The notes under the pieces were generated by a model that saw only the letters and a list, made by a program, of their open reading frames with translations, was not told the origin of the DNA and ran no database searches. A stretch of DNA of 8,516 nucleotides from assembly GCA_964572065.1 (NCBI GenBank), contig CAZNER010000081.1, positions 1 to 8,516 on the forward strand, given 5' to 3'. The stretch comes from CAZNER01 sp964572065 (GTDB lineage: Bacteria; Patescibacteriota; Dojkabacteria; JAHIVN01). Shown in pieces: positions 1 to 6,392 of this stretch; positions within the stretch are counted from its first letter, which is position 1, and every line of letters starts with the position of its first letter. The position numbers and the translations under genes were made by a program.

Positions 1-1477
1 TATTATCTGCTTCAATCTCAATCTCAATCTCTTCAATATTTAAATTGTCATATGTAAACTTTTGTCTCCATCTATCTTCTGAAACTATAGTATTAATGTT
101 AACATCATTTGGATATTTAAATTCAATTTCTCCGTGTTTCATTTTATATTTAAGCATAGTATTTTTATCATTTTCTGAATTAAGCATAGTATTTTTATCA
201 TTTTCTGAAATAACATAATCTAATTCTTCATTAAAAAAATTAACTGTATGATCATCCGTTGCCCACATTTCCATTCTATATGTATCTGGATCTAAACTTT
301 TAGTAAAACTTATATTATATGTATCTATATTTAAATCCCCAAAATACTTATTTTCTATTATATCATCTGAACTGTTATATATTGTTAAATTTGCTCTATA
401 TAAATTTGTATCTTCAAAATCCACATCTACTGTAACTTGATAATCAAACACAGAGTTATTACTTGGTGTATTAACTGTTATTATTGGGTTTACTGTATCA
501 ATATAAAAATTAAAAGTTATGTTATTAAAATTTTCATCTTCATTTGAACAATTAATATTTATAGAATAATTTCCATCTGTAAGAGCAGTTGTATTAGAAA
601 ATAACCAATCTGTACTAGTATTAGAAGTATAAGTAAAATTCTCATGGTTAACTTGACACGTATTTGCATTACTAATAGATAAATTTAATACCCCAGTAAA
701 CACATTATAATGTGTTCCGTTTTCTGGATAACTTAAATTCATTTCAATTTCGGCCCCACCACTTTCTCCAAATGGATATTGCAACCCAGTTCCAGAATTA
801 TATAAGCTTGTTATTTCACTTTGACTTAATGCTCTATCCCAGTGTCCATATTCATCTATTTCACCATCCCAAAACCTAGTAGCAGACCGTGTAAACTCAC
901 CAATAGAATACGGATGATTCCCAGTACTATATCCCATTGTTCCTGTTGTTTGTATATCATAACTAGCTTCAACAGCATTAATATAAACCTTAGGTGTTGT
1001 ACCGTCATATACAAAAGTATACATTCTATAACTACTCCCTGCACTAACTGTTGTACTTGTTCTAGCTCTAAAATTTGTTGTAGTAGAACCAGTATATAAT
1101 AAAAATTCTAGGGTATTAGTAGACCTTAACTGTAAATAATACCCATAATAATTTGTACTACCGTCATAATATGAATTGTCCATAAAAAAATTATCTGGTT
1201 GATCATACGCACCCCATAAATTAATTGTAAAAGCTGTATCTTCAAAAACAGTATCTGTTGTTGGTCTCATATAATCATTAGAACCGTCATAAGTATATGC
1301 TCCATTAATATGCCCACTTGCAGTATATGTTGCTCCATTATTAGTTAAATGATTAGTACCTATTTCATCATTAAGAGTATTATCAAATGTATAATATACA
1401 GTACCGTCAGAAAGAATAGCATAACTAAAATTAGTTAAAAGAATAAATATAAAAAATAATATTAATTTTTTATTCAT
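1..1477 (-). CDS. Secreted LamG-domain adhesin-like protein, partial (C-terminus beyond left edge)
   Basis: The frame is open from the ATG at 1477 to the left edge, 492 codons without a stop. Residues 1-20 are a signal peptide: a Lys pair, a hydrophobic run, then SYA as a likely cleavage site. Residues 21-235 fit a LamG/concanavalin A-like jellyroll of the Laminin_G_3 type. It opens with DGTVYYTFDN, has an INGAYTYDGSNDY strand, and ends with the typical GEIDEYGHWDRALSQSEI stretch. Residues 247-328 and 329-412 look like two Ig-like modules; Cys274 and Cys310 could form a disulfide in the first. Many N-x-S/T sequons suggest an N-glycosylated surface protein. It is the last visible gene of the leftward operon, one base after the 84-residue gene, with no Shine-Dalgarno, so translation is probably coupled. 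LamG modules bind glycans or proteins; I infer host attachment. A cellular surface protein is possible but less likely given the operon. Confidence 0.85.
   Translation of the reverse strand, partial: MNKKLILFFIFILLTNFSYAILSDGTVYYTFDNTLNDEIGTNHLTNNGATYTASGHINGAYTYDGSNDYMRPTTDTVFEDTAFTINLWGAYDQPDNFFMDNSYYDGSTNYYGYYLQLRSTNTLEFLLYTGSTTTNFRARTSTTVSAGSSYRMYTFVYDGTTPKVYINAVEASYDIQTTGTMGYSTGNHPYSIGEFTRSATRFWDGEIDEYGHWDRALSQSEITSLYNSGTGLQYPFGESGGAEIEMNLSYPENGTHYNVFTGVLNLSISNANTCQVNHENFTYTSNTSTDWLFSNTTALTDGNYSININCSNEDENFNNITFNFYIDTVNPIITVNTPSNNSVFDYQVTVDVDFEDTNLYRANLTIYNSSDDIIENKYFGDLNIDTYNISFTKSLDPDTYRMEMWATDDHTVNFFNEELDYVISENDKNTMLNSENDKNTMLKYKMKHGEIEFKYPNDVNINTIVSEDRWRQKFTYDNLNIEEIEIEIEADN
12..31. 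repeat. Short 6-bp tandem repeat (TCAATC, 3.3 copies)
   Basis: The hexamer TCAATC is repeated three times followed by TC. On the minus strand it encodes an alternating Glu-Ile run near the visible end of the LamG-domain protein. It is in frame, so copy-number changes would only lengthen or shorten the run. Confidence 0.8.
150..209. repeat. Exact 30-bp tandem duplication inside the LamG gene
   Basis: Bases 150-179 and 180-209 are identical. The copies are in frame and give SENDKNTML twice, at residues 424-432 and 434-442 of the LamG-domain protein. The absence of any base difference points to a recent slippage or recombination event, or to an assembly artefact. Confidence 0.93.
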
Positions 1478-1478
1478 T

Positions 1479-1733
1479 TTATAATAACATTGCAAAAGTA
1501 TTAATAAAACCAACAATAAACAAAACCATATTAAACCCAGTTAAAAACATATCTGAATTACATTTTTTCTTTTTACCAACTTTTCTAATTCTGGATTTAA
1601 GTTTTGCATTTGCTTGTCTTAATAATCTTTTTTCGTATTCCTCTGCCTTTGTCAATTGTTTAAAGTATTTACTTGTGGGTGTAAGCCATTTATTTAAACG
1701 TGGCTCATGTATTTCAACTTTAAACGATGCCAT
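1479..1733 (-). CDS. 84-residue basic, C-tail-anchored membrane protein of unknown function
   Basis: I do not recognise this family. Residues 1-57 are hydrophilic, rich in Lys and Arg and probably helical, with a dense basic patch at 45-57 (LKSRIRKVGKKKK). Residues 62-84 are one hydrophobic helix running to the C-terminus, so the protein is probably tail-anchored with its basic part on the cytoplasmic or virion-interior side. It lies 8 bases after the 264-residue gene and 1 base before the LamG gene. A G-run at 1746-1750, inside the last codons of the upstream gene, is its likely Shine-Dalgarno, but the 12-base spacing is long. By context I infer a small virion membrane protein; the basic part could contact DNA. 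The 1707-1904 and 1675-1878 frames on the other strand are antisense shadows. Confidence 0.75.
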   Translation of the reverse strand: MASFKVEIHEPRLNKWLTPTSKYFKQLTKAEEYEKRLLRQANAKLKSRIRKVGKKKKCNSDMFLTGFNMVLFIVGFINTFAMLL

Positions 1734-1741
1734 TATTTTTT

Positions 1742-2536
1742 TTATCCCCCTGTTATTCTTTCGGTTAATGTTGGCGGTTTATCCACATCCTTTATACTTG
1801 TTTGCGACTGGTTGTATAATACTCTTAATACAATGTCTGTTGTTACTTTTGGGTCTTGGTGGTTTCCAAAGTTTTTAGATGCACTTTCTAAATTCTCTGA
1901 ATAATCAGCTAAGTACATCCATGCAGCAACCATCATTAAACCCGAAATAATTAATAAACCTCCAGCAGCTAAAGCAGGTAACCATTTCCATTTTTCTTCT
2001 TTCTTTAATAATAATTCTCTGTTTTTTTCTTTTCTTCTTATTATCCAATCAATGTCATGGTTAGGTGTTGCTTTAAGTCTACCATTGTCTATTATTTCTT
2101 CTTTGTCAGTAAAATCAATGTTTCCTTTTTTATCTCTTATTATGTCTCCTTTGTCGTCAAAATTTGTTATTCGACGAATCATTTTAGTTTTACCTTTCAA
2201 GTGTCCTCTATATTCAAGTGGTCTATATCTTCCTACATCCCACTCCTCTAAAATCATCATATATCTTTTACCTAAATGATGTTTAAGGTGCTTTTGATGA
2301 AATAAACCTATTGGGTGTTTACCCCCTTTAAATATAACGTGCTCTGCTAAAAAAGAACCATCGTTCTTTTTATCAACCATTCCTTTTAACATATACCACC
2401 GTTGTCCGCCTAAATATGTTTGGCAAATTATATAATCAATGTTTCCTTTTTTTCTTTCAAGTATTATTAATCCAAAGAAAAATAAAAACATTAATATTAC
2501 TCCTACTATTGCAGCTATTAAATAAATACTTATCAT
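1742..2536 (-). CDS. 264-residue two-TM membrane protein with a basic internal domain
   Basis: No family is recognised. TM1 spans about residues 3-26 and is followed by ERKK; TM2 spans about 186-210 and is preceded by a Lys/Trp-rich stretch. By the positive-inside rule, the 160-residue middle domain faces the cytoplasm or virion interior and both ends face out. The middle domain is strongly basic, with a His/Lys cluster at 79-91 (FHQKHLKHHLGK lies across it) and aromatic motifs such as QRWYML and WDVGRYRPLEYRG that suggest a folded unit. The C-terminal tail (211-264) is polar and would be exposed. An AGGGGGTA Shine-Dalgarno at 2541-2548 sits 6 bases upstream of the ATG in the 14-base gap after the 165-residue gene, supporting this start. 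I infer a structural membrane protein of the particle; a membrane-bound assembly factor is also possible. Confidence 0.82.
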   Translation of the reverse strand: MISIYLIAAIVGVILMFLFFFGLIILERKKGNIDYIICQTYLGGQRWYMLKGMVDKKNDGSFLAEHVIFKGGKHPIGLFHQKHLKHHLGKRYMMILEEWDVGRYRPLEYRGHLKGKTKMIRRITNFDDKGDIIRDKKGNIDFTDKEEIIDNGRLKATPNHDIDWIIRRKEKNRELLLKKEEKWKWLPALAAGGLLIISGLMMVAAWMYLADYSENLESASKNFGNHQDPKVTTDIVLRVLYNQSQTSIKDVDKPPTLTERITGG

Positions 2537-2550
2537 TCTATACCCCCTAG

Positions 2551-3048
2551 TTATAAACTAAAACTTTTCCTTTGTTGTTGTTGTAACGGTTGAACACTAC
2601 TAGGCATATAATTTTGTATACCTTGTGTTGTTGTTACTGTTTCTTTTCCTTGATCAACTGTGTGTTTTCTTTCCCAATCCCCTTGAGTTCTTGACAAAGC
2701 TGTCCATAAAGCAGATGCTAAACAATCAATGTAACTGTCTCTATCCTCTGGTTTCAATTCATATTTTTCATAATGTTGTCCAATATGTTCAGTTTCTGTA
2801 TCAGCAAACATATAAACTAATTCTCTTACTGATTCTTCTCCCATGTTCCCTTGAATAGAAACTTTATTTATAACTACACTAAATGTTCTCATCATATGTC
2901 TTATAAAATCTTCATTGCCTAAACCTTCAAACTGTGCCATAGTTTCTTTTAATACGTCAGACGTATCCATTCTCCATTTTATAACAGATTCTGGCATAGC
3001 AGGTCTAACCTTATCAAACTTCATTCCTATATTTCCCTCTGTAATCAT
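2551..3048 (-). CDS. 165-residue soluble helical protein of unknown function
   Basis: No family is recognised. It has no signal peptide or membrane segment. Residues 15-135 look mostly helical and acidic to mixed in charge; residues 136-165 are a polar tail rich in Thr and Gln, ending in a QQQQ run and KSFSL, probably disordered. The start at 3048 is favoured over the internal ATG at residue 9, because AGGGGGAT at 3055-3062 lies 6 bases upstream of it. That site is made by the last codons (Arg-Gly-Ile-stop) of the 898-residue gene, only 2 bases away, so translation of the two is probably linked. Its position between the large structural-looking gene and the membrane-protein genes suggests a virion or assembly role, but nothing in the sequence shows an activity. 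Confidence 0.8.
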   Translation of the reverse strand: MITEGNIGMKFDKVRPAMPESVIKWRMDTSDVLKETMAQFEGLGNEDFIRHMMRTFSVVINKVSIQGNMGEESVRELVYMFADTETEHIGQHYEKYELKPEDRDSYIDCLASALWTALSRTQGDWERKHTVDQGKETVTTTQGIQNYMPSSVQPLQQQQRKSFSL

Positions 3049-3050
3049 TT

Positions 3051-5747
3051 TTATATCCCCCTTAATAATGGTCTAATACCTAAACCACTTCCTATAAATT
3101 GTTTTGGATTAAATCCTTTTGATGCAGTTATTCCTAAATCTACTGCTTTAAAAGATGGAGTGTAACTAAATATACCTTTTCTTTTTCCTTTTTTAGGTTT
3201 TGGCATTGTAAAACTTTTCATTGATTTTGGTAATAAAAAAGGTATTGGTTTTGATGGTGATGGTGGTGTTGGTTTAAATATTGTAAATGTTGAATTAATT
3301 GGACTAGGACTTGTATTAATAACAGATGTTGTTGTTTGCATAATACTTGGACTTGTTCTAACAACTGATGTTGTAGCTTGTTTAGTGCTTGGAGTTGTTT
3401 TAATAATTGGGGTTGTAATTTGCATAATGCTTGGAGTAGTTTTAATACTTGGAGTTGTTTTAATGGTTGGGGTTGTAGCTTGTATAATACTTGGTGTTGT
3501 TTTAATGGTTGGGGTTGTAGCTTGCATAATACTTGGAGTAGTTTTAATATTAGTTAATGTTTTAGTATTAGATAAAGTAATAATTCCCAAACCCAAAGCA
3601 GAGGATAAGGCTCTGCTTGGGTTGGGTGTTACTTTAGAGGGTATGGTGTTAAATGGAAATTGTAATCCTTTATTAATTGGTTTAATTGAAAAAGTAGAAA
3701 TTTTAGGTTTTTGTATTTGTTTTTGTTTTGTAAATAATATTTGTGCTTTCTTACCTTGTGGAAATAAATTTAAATTAATATTATTTAAATCTACATTTGG
3801 ATATAATTTTAAAGGTTGTTCACTTATTTTTATTTGTCCTGTTGTTATAGTTTTAAATGTTGTAATTTGTTGTATTGTTGGTGGTCTACTTTTAACCATT
3901 CCAACAATATTACCTTTATTAATTTTAGTTATTTTTAATGGTTGGTCTGGAACTTTTCCACCTATTTGTATTTTTACTGGGTTTAAAATTTTTCCTCTTA
4001 CTGTGTCTATATTAAACTTTCCTAATCCAGAAGAAGTATATTTAGTAATTTTATATATTGTTTTTTGTGGTGGAGACTTTGCAACGGTTAATGTTTGTTG
4101 TGTTGTTTTAAGATTTCCAGATATTATTAATTGTTTTGTTATTTCTTTAATTGTTTTTTTTCCTTGAAACTTTTGTGTAAATGCAAGTTTACTTGCTGCT
4201 TTATCCCCTTGTAATATTAATTTCCCTTTGTTATCTGTTAAATATATTTTAGGTTTACCAATATCTCTTTTAATATCTAATAATGTTTTTGTGGCTGTTG
4301 GTTCTGGTTTAATATTTAATGGAAGTGTTTTAGTTGAAAATTGAGAATAAACTGGATTTTGGTTTGCTCGTGGAATTACGAAAGTAGTTTTTTTAGGAGT
4401 TACAACAAAACCCGCTTTTGTATTAATTGTTTTTGCTTTACCATAACCAAACCATCCTCTTTGTTGAATCTTTACTCCTCTATAAACTTGAACTGGTGTA
4501 CTTAATTGTTTTGTAATTTTTAATATTTTTGTGTTTTTTTTTCCAACAGTCATTTTATAAGTACTTGTTTGTTTAACTGGGACAATTACATCTGTCTTTG
4601 TAAATGCTTTAGCTGTCTTTCCATAAAGTTTACTTCCTACACCTAAAGCAATTAATTCTGTTGCTGCTTTTCCAAGTACTCCCCCTTTCTTATATGGTGT
4701 TGGTGCTTTATAATATTCATAACCTTTAGCACCAGTATATAGAGCTCCTGCACCAATACCTAATACTTTAGGTGCAGCAGTAAAAGTAATCCCTGTTAAA
4801 CCATATCCCATAGAAGTGGCTGCTTTTCCTGTTGCTGCTATTCCTGCTGATACTCCAGAAGCTACATAACCTAACCCAACATAACTCATTGTTGTTAATG
4901 GTTTATTTCTTATTGTTTTATAAACACCCATAGAATAACCAGTTAATTGACCATCATATATACTTTTATTATTTGTTATTGTTTTATTTTCATTCCATAT
5001 TTGAGGTATTCTTTTTAATTCTTGTTCTCCATATTTTAACATTCCTAAAGAATATTTTTCAGAAGGCATTATTCTTTTTGTTGTTCTTTCTGCTGTCCAA
5101 TAATTTGTTTTGGCTACTTTCTCTGTAAATTTCTGGTAATTACTTTTAAGTGTTACTCTTTCTGGTGTTGCTTGTCTTTGCCTAAACTCAATTTCTTTAG
5201 AACTTTTATACTGTTCTGTATAACTCTGTTGTAGCCTAGCATCCTGATAACCTTTATATCCTGTGGGAGTTACTAATATATTACTTTGTCCTTGTCCTGT
5301 AAAAAACTCCCCTTCTCTTAATTGGTTTTTTTGTTGTTGTGCTTTTATATATTCTTGTCTACTATATGTAATATCCGCAGAAGGTTTAAACCTTGCCTCG
5401 TAACTTTGCTGGATCCTTGCATCCTCATAACCACCTTTTAAATTAGTTACCGCAGATTCAGAAACAGGTAACCCTGTAAATACTGGCTCTTGTTTTTGTG
5501 GTTGTTGTCTTTCTTCTTCAAGTTCTCTTTGTACTTTAACATCTATATCCTTTAACTCAGAAGAAGAAGAAGCTCCAAAATTATGTTGGGGATCATATAT
5601 CCAACCTTTACTTTTTGCATAATCTAACCGTTGTCTTTTACTCATAAACCTTATCTGGTCAGAACGTAACCCCTCTCCCTTTAATGCTTTAGTTAAACCC
5701 GTATAAGATTTTATTACTGTGCCAGTTTGAACTTTCTTAAACCCCAT
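3051..5747 (-). CDS. 898-residue repeat-rich, glycine-zipper structural-like protein
   Basis: This is the first and largest gene of the leftward operon; I do not recognise the family. Residues 1-88 are basic then charged and coiled-coil-like (QRELEEERQQPQKQ). Residues 89-131 and 148-191 are two copies of one module, with GYEDARIQQSY and GYQDARLQQSY exactly 60 residues apart. Residues 285-375 are Gly/Ala-rich with GxxxG patterns and two to three potential membrane helices. Residues 390-710 are Lys/Thr/Ile/Pro/Gln-rich and may be beta-rich. A second short hydrophobic stretch (716-727, SALGLGIITLSN) precedes Thr/Pro repeats at 734-815, a proline-rich linker and a basic C-terminus. No Shine-Dalgarno precedes the ATG; a TATA box about 27 bases upstream predicts a leaderless mRNA. 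I infer a virion protein spanning or lining a membrane. A tape measure is unlikely without tail genes. Confidence 0.88.
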   Translation of the reverse strand: MGFKKVQTGTVIKSYTGLTKALKGEGLRSDQIRFMSKRQRLDYAKSKGWIYDPQHNFGASSSSELKDIDVKVQRELEEERQQPQKQEPVFTGLPVSESAVTNLKGGYEDARIQQSYEARFKPSADITYSRQEYIKAQQQKNQLREGEFFTGQGQSNILVTPTGYKGYQDARLQQSYTEQYKSSKEIEFRQRQATPERVTLKSNYQKFTEKVAKTNYWTAERTTKRIMPSEKYSLGMLKYGEQELKRIPQIWNENKTITNNKSIYDGQLTGYSMGVYKTIRNKPLTTMSYVGLGYVASGVSAGIAATGKAATSMGYGLTGITFTAAPKVLGIGAGALYTGAKGYEYYKAPTPYKKGGVLGKAATELIALGVGSKLYGKTAKAFTKTDVIVPVKQTSTYKMTVGKKNTKILKITKQLSTPVQVYRGVKIQQRGWFGYGKAKTINTKAGFVVTPKKTTFVIPRANQNPVYSQFSTKTLPLNIKPEPTATKTLLDIKRDIGKPKIYLTDNKGKLILQGDKAASKLAFTQKFQGKKTIKEITKQLIISGNLKTTQQTLTVAKSPPQKTIYKITKYTSSGLGKFNIDTVRGKILNPVKIQIGGKVPDQPLKITKINKGNIVGMVKSRPPTIQQITTFKTITTGQIKISEQPLKLYPNVDLNNINLNLFPQGKKAQILFTKQKQIQKPKISTFSIKPINKGLQFPFNTIPSKVTPNPSRALSSALGLGIITLSNTKTLTNIKTTPSIMQATTPTIKTTPSIIQATTPTIKTTPSIKTTPSIMQITTPIIKTTPSTKQATTSVVRTSPSIMQTTTSVINTSPSPINSTFTIFKPTPPSPSKPIPFLLPKSMKSFTMPKPKKGKRKGIFSYTPSFKAVDLGITASKGFNPKQFIGSGLGIRPLLRGI
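3303..3548 (-). repeat. 42-bp imperfect tandem repeats coding a Thr/Pro tract
   Basis: The 246 bases encode residues 734-815 of the 898-residue protein. The 14-residue unit reads IKTTPSIMQATTPT. In order there are two near-identical full units, one 6-residue partial unit (IKTTPS), three more full units that diverge progressively (IKTTPSIMQITTPI, IKTTPSTKQATTSV, VRTSPSIMQTTTSV), and a terminal partial INTSPS. The first copies are close at the DNA level as well, which fits recent expansion by slippage or unequal recombination at the upstream end. The tract has the composition of an extended, possibly O-glycosylated stalk. Confidence 0.9.
5175..5483 (-). repeat. Two-copy internal module, about 60-residue period
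   Basis: Residues 89-131 and 148-191 of the 898-residue protein align, sharing F-T-G at the start, GY(E/Q)DAR(I/L)QQSY in the middle, and a K-S-x-x-(D/E)-I end. The central motifs are exactly 60 residues apart. The DNA of the two core regions (around 5221-5255 and 5401-5435) is also visibly similar, so this is a duplication and not convergence. Confidence 0.82.
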
Positions 5748-5770
5748 ACTATTTTTTATAACATATATAA

Positions 5771-5785
5771 TATTTAAATTTTTCT
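5771..5785 (-). promoter_or_regulatory. Archaeal TATA/BRE promoter of the leftward operon, leaderless
   Basis: On the minus strand, TTTAAATA occupies 5778 to 5771 and is preceded by a purine-rich AGAAAAA that fits a BRE. The TATA centre lies 27 bases upstream of the A of the ATG at 5747, the usual distance from an archaeal TATA box to the transcript start. No Shine-Dalgarno lies between them. Together these predict that transcription starts at or next to the start codon. Confidence 0.65.
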
Positions 5786-5800
5786 AAACGAAACGAAAAC
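5786..5800. repeat. AAACG direct repeats between the divergent promoters
   Basis: The stretch reads AAACGAAACGAAAAC, two and a half copies of a 5-base unit. It sits just upstream of the BRE/TATA of the leftward promoter and just upstream of the candidate rightward TATA box, a position from which a bound regulator could affect both. No regulator is identified, and an operator role is inference. Confidence 0.4.
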
Positions 5801-5802
5801 CA

Positions 5803-5816
5803 AAAAATATATAAAT
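5803..5816 (+). promoter_or_regulatory. Candidate TATA promoter of the rightward operon
   Basis: AAAAATATATAAATA-type sequence is centred near 5811. A start about 27 bases downstream would give a leader of about 26 bases carrying the Shine-Dalgarno at 5852-5859. A second AT-rich box near 5833-5844 is an alternative, but it would put the transcript start at the ATG and leave the ribosome site outside the mRNA. Confidence 0.5.
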
Positions 5817-5851
5817 AAGTATGCTCTTATAATTTTTATATAAATTATTGA

Positions 5852-5859
5852 GAGGGGAT
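5852..5859 (+). promoter_or_regulatory. Shine-Dalgarno GAGGGGAT for the 48-residue gene
   Basis: GAGGGGAT ends 4 bases before the ATG at 5864. It matches the G-rich ribosome sites of the leftward genes and is the main evidence that the short 5864-6010 frame is translated. Confidence 0.7.
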
Positions 5860-5863
5860 AACA

Positions 5864-6010
5864 ATGGGAGACATTATAGAATTACATGAAAGAGTTAAAC
5901 AATTAGAGGCAGTAGTTGAAAAGTTATGGGAGAAAGCTTTCCCAGTAAAAGAAGAAAAGAAAAAGAAAGAAAGCAAAGCAGTTGATGATGAAGAGCTAGA
6001 AGATGAGTGA
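5864..6010 (+). CDS. 48-residue charged coiled-coil protein
   Basis: This short gene begins MGDIIELHERVKQLEAVVEK. Residues 3-25 form an amphipathic helix with Ile/Leu/Val at heptad-like spacing, likely a dimeric or oligomeric coiled coil. Residues 29-48 are a basic Lys run followed by an acidic tail ending DDEELEDE. It opens the rightward operon behind a good Shine-Dalgarno, and its stop overlaps the next gene by 8 bases (ATGAGTGA), a sign of translational coupling. I infer a small adaptor or scaffold for the downstream helical protein and ATPase; no family is recognised. Confidence 0.75.
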   Translation: MGDIIELHERVKQLEAVVEKLWEKAFPVKEEKKKKESKAVDDEELEDE

Positions 6011-6392
6011 AGATTCTCCACCAGAAAGTAAATTTAATGCAGCTATTTCTAAGCTTCAAAGAATACATATGTTAAGACACCAAAGCCAAATATATAGATT
6101 AGAACATAATTTAGTAGGTTGGTTTGAATGTTTACTTGCTGTTAGAAGTGAACTCTGGCAAAAGATGAATGACAAAGAACGTGATAAGTCTGAGGCATTA
6201 TGTATTAATTTATCTAATGTTTGTAATGATTATATTAGCCAAGTTGATGTAGCAAATAATGAAGGCGGATCTATTAGTAGTGATTTCTATACATTATTAG
6301 ATTCACTTGAAAGATGGTTATTTGACATTGAGCAAAAGTACGGGTTATCATTACCAGATAAAATAAGAGAGTCCATGCTAGATACAGAATGA
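6003..6392 (+). CDS. 129-residue helical protein of unknown function, upstream partner of ATPase
   Basis: No family is recognised. The protein is soluble and appears all-helical. A polar start (residues 1-10) is followed by long helices, including KLQRIHMLRHQSQIYRLEHN (18-37) and an aromatic-rich WFECLLAVRSELWQKM segment. A probable loop lies at 84-90 (NNEGGSI), then SLERWLFDIEQKYGLSLPDK near the C-terminus. Cysteines are scattered with no metal-site spacing. It overlaps the 48-residue gene by 8 bases and the ATPase gene by 4 (ATGA), so the three are probably made in fixed proportion. I infer a partner or regulator of the ATPase, perhaps a small-terminase-like or adaptor role, though no DNA-binding motif is visible to support that. 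Confidence 0.8.
   Translation: MSEDSPPESKFNAAISKLQRIHMLRHQSQIYRLEHNLVGWFECLLAVRSELWQKMNDKERDKSEALCINLSNVCNDYISQVDVANNEGGSISSDFYTLLDSLERWLFDIEQKYGLSLPDKIRESMLDTE

Noticed and set aside
842..1099. 85-codon plus frame, with the 62-codon minus frame at 856-1044
   Set aside because: Both lie inside the LamG coding region in other frames; the LamG frame has domain support and a signal peptide.
1675..2279. Several plus-strand frames of 64 to 75 codons
   Set aside because: They are antisense to the 84- and 264-residue genes and have neither ribosome sites nor plausible protein composition.
2625..2858. 77-codon plus-strand frame
   Set aside because: It is antisense to the 165-residue gene and shows only low-complexity hydrophobic text from the AT-rich opposite strand.
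3303..3548. Possible CRISPR array
   Set aside because: The repeats are contiguous 42-bp coding units in frame, with no unique spacers.
3385..4167. 260-codon hydrophobic frame on the plus strand
   Set aside because: It is antisense to the 898-residue gene. Its repeated Gly-Val-Val/Ile-Leu text is the reverse reading of the Thr/Pro repeats and Lys/Thr-rich region, and it has no ribosome site.
3051..5747. Phage tape-measure protein
   Set aside because: Size and hydrophobic glycine-rich segments are suggestive, but there are no tail, portal or head genes nearby, and the Thr/Pro stalk is atypical.
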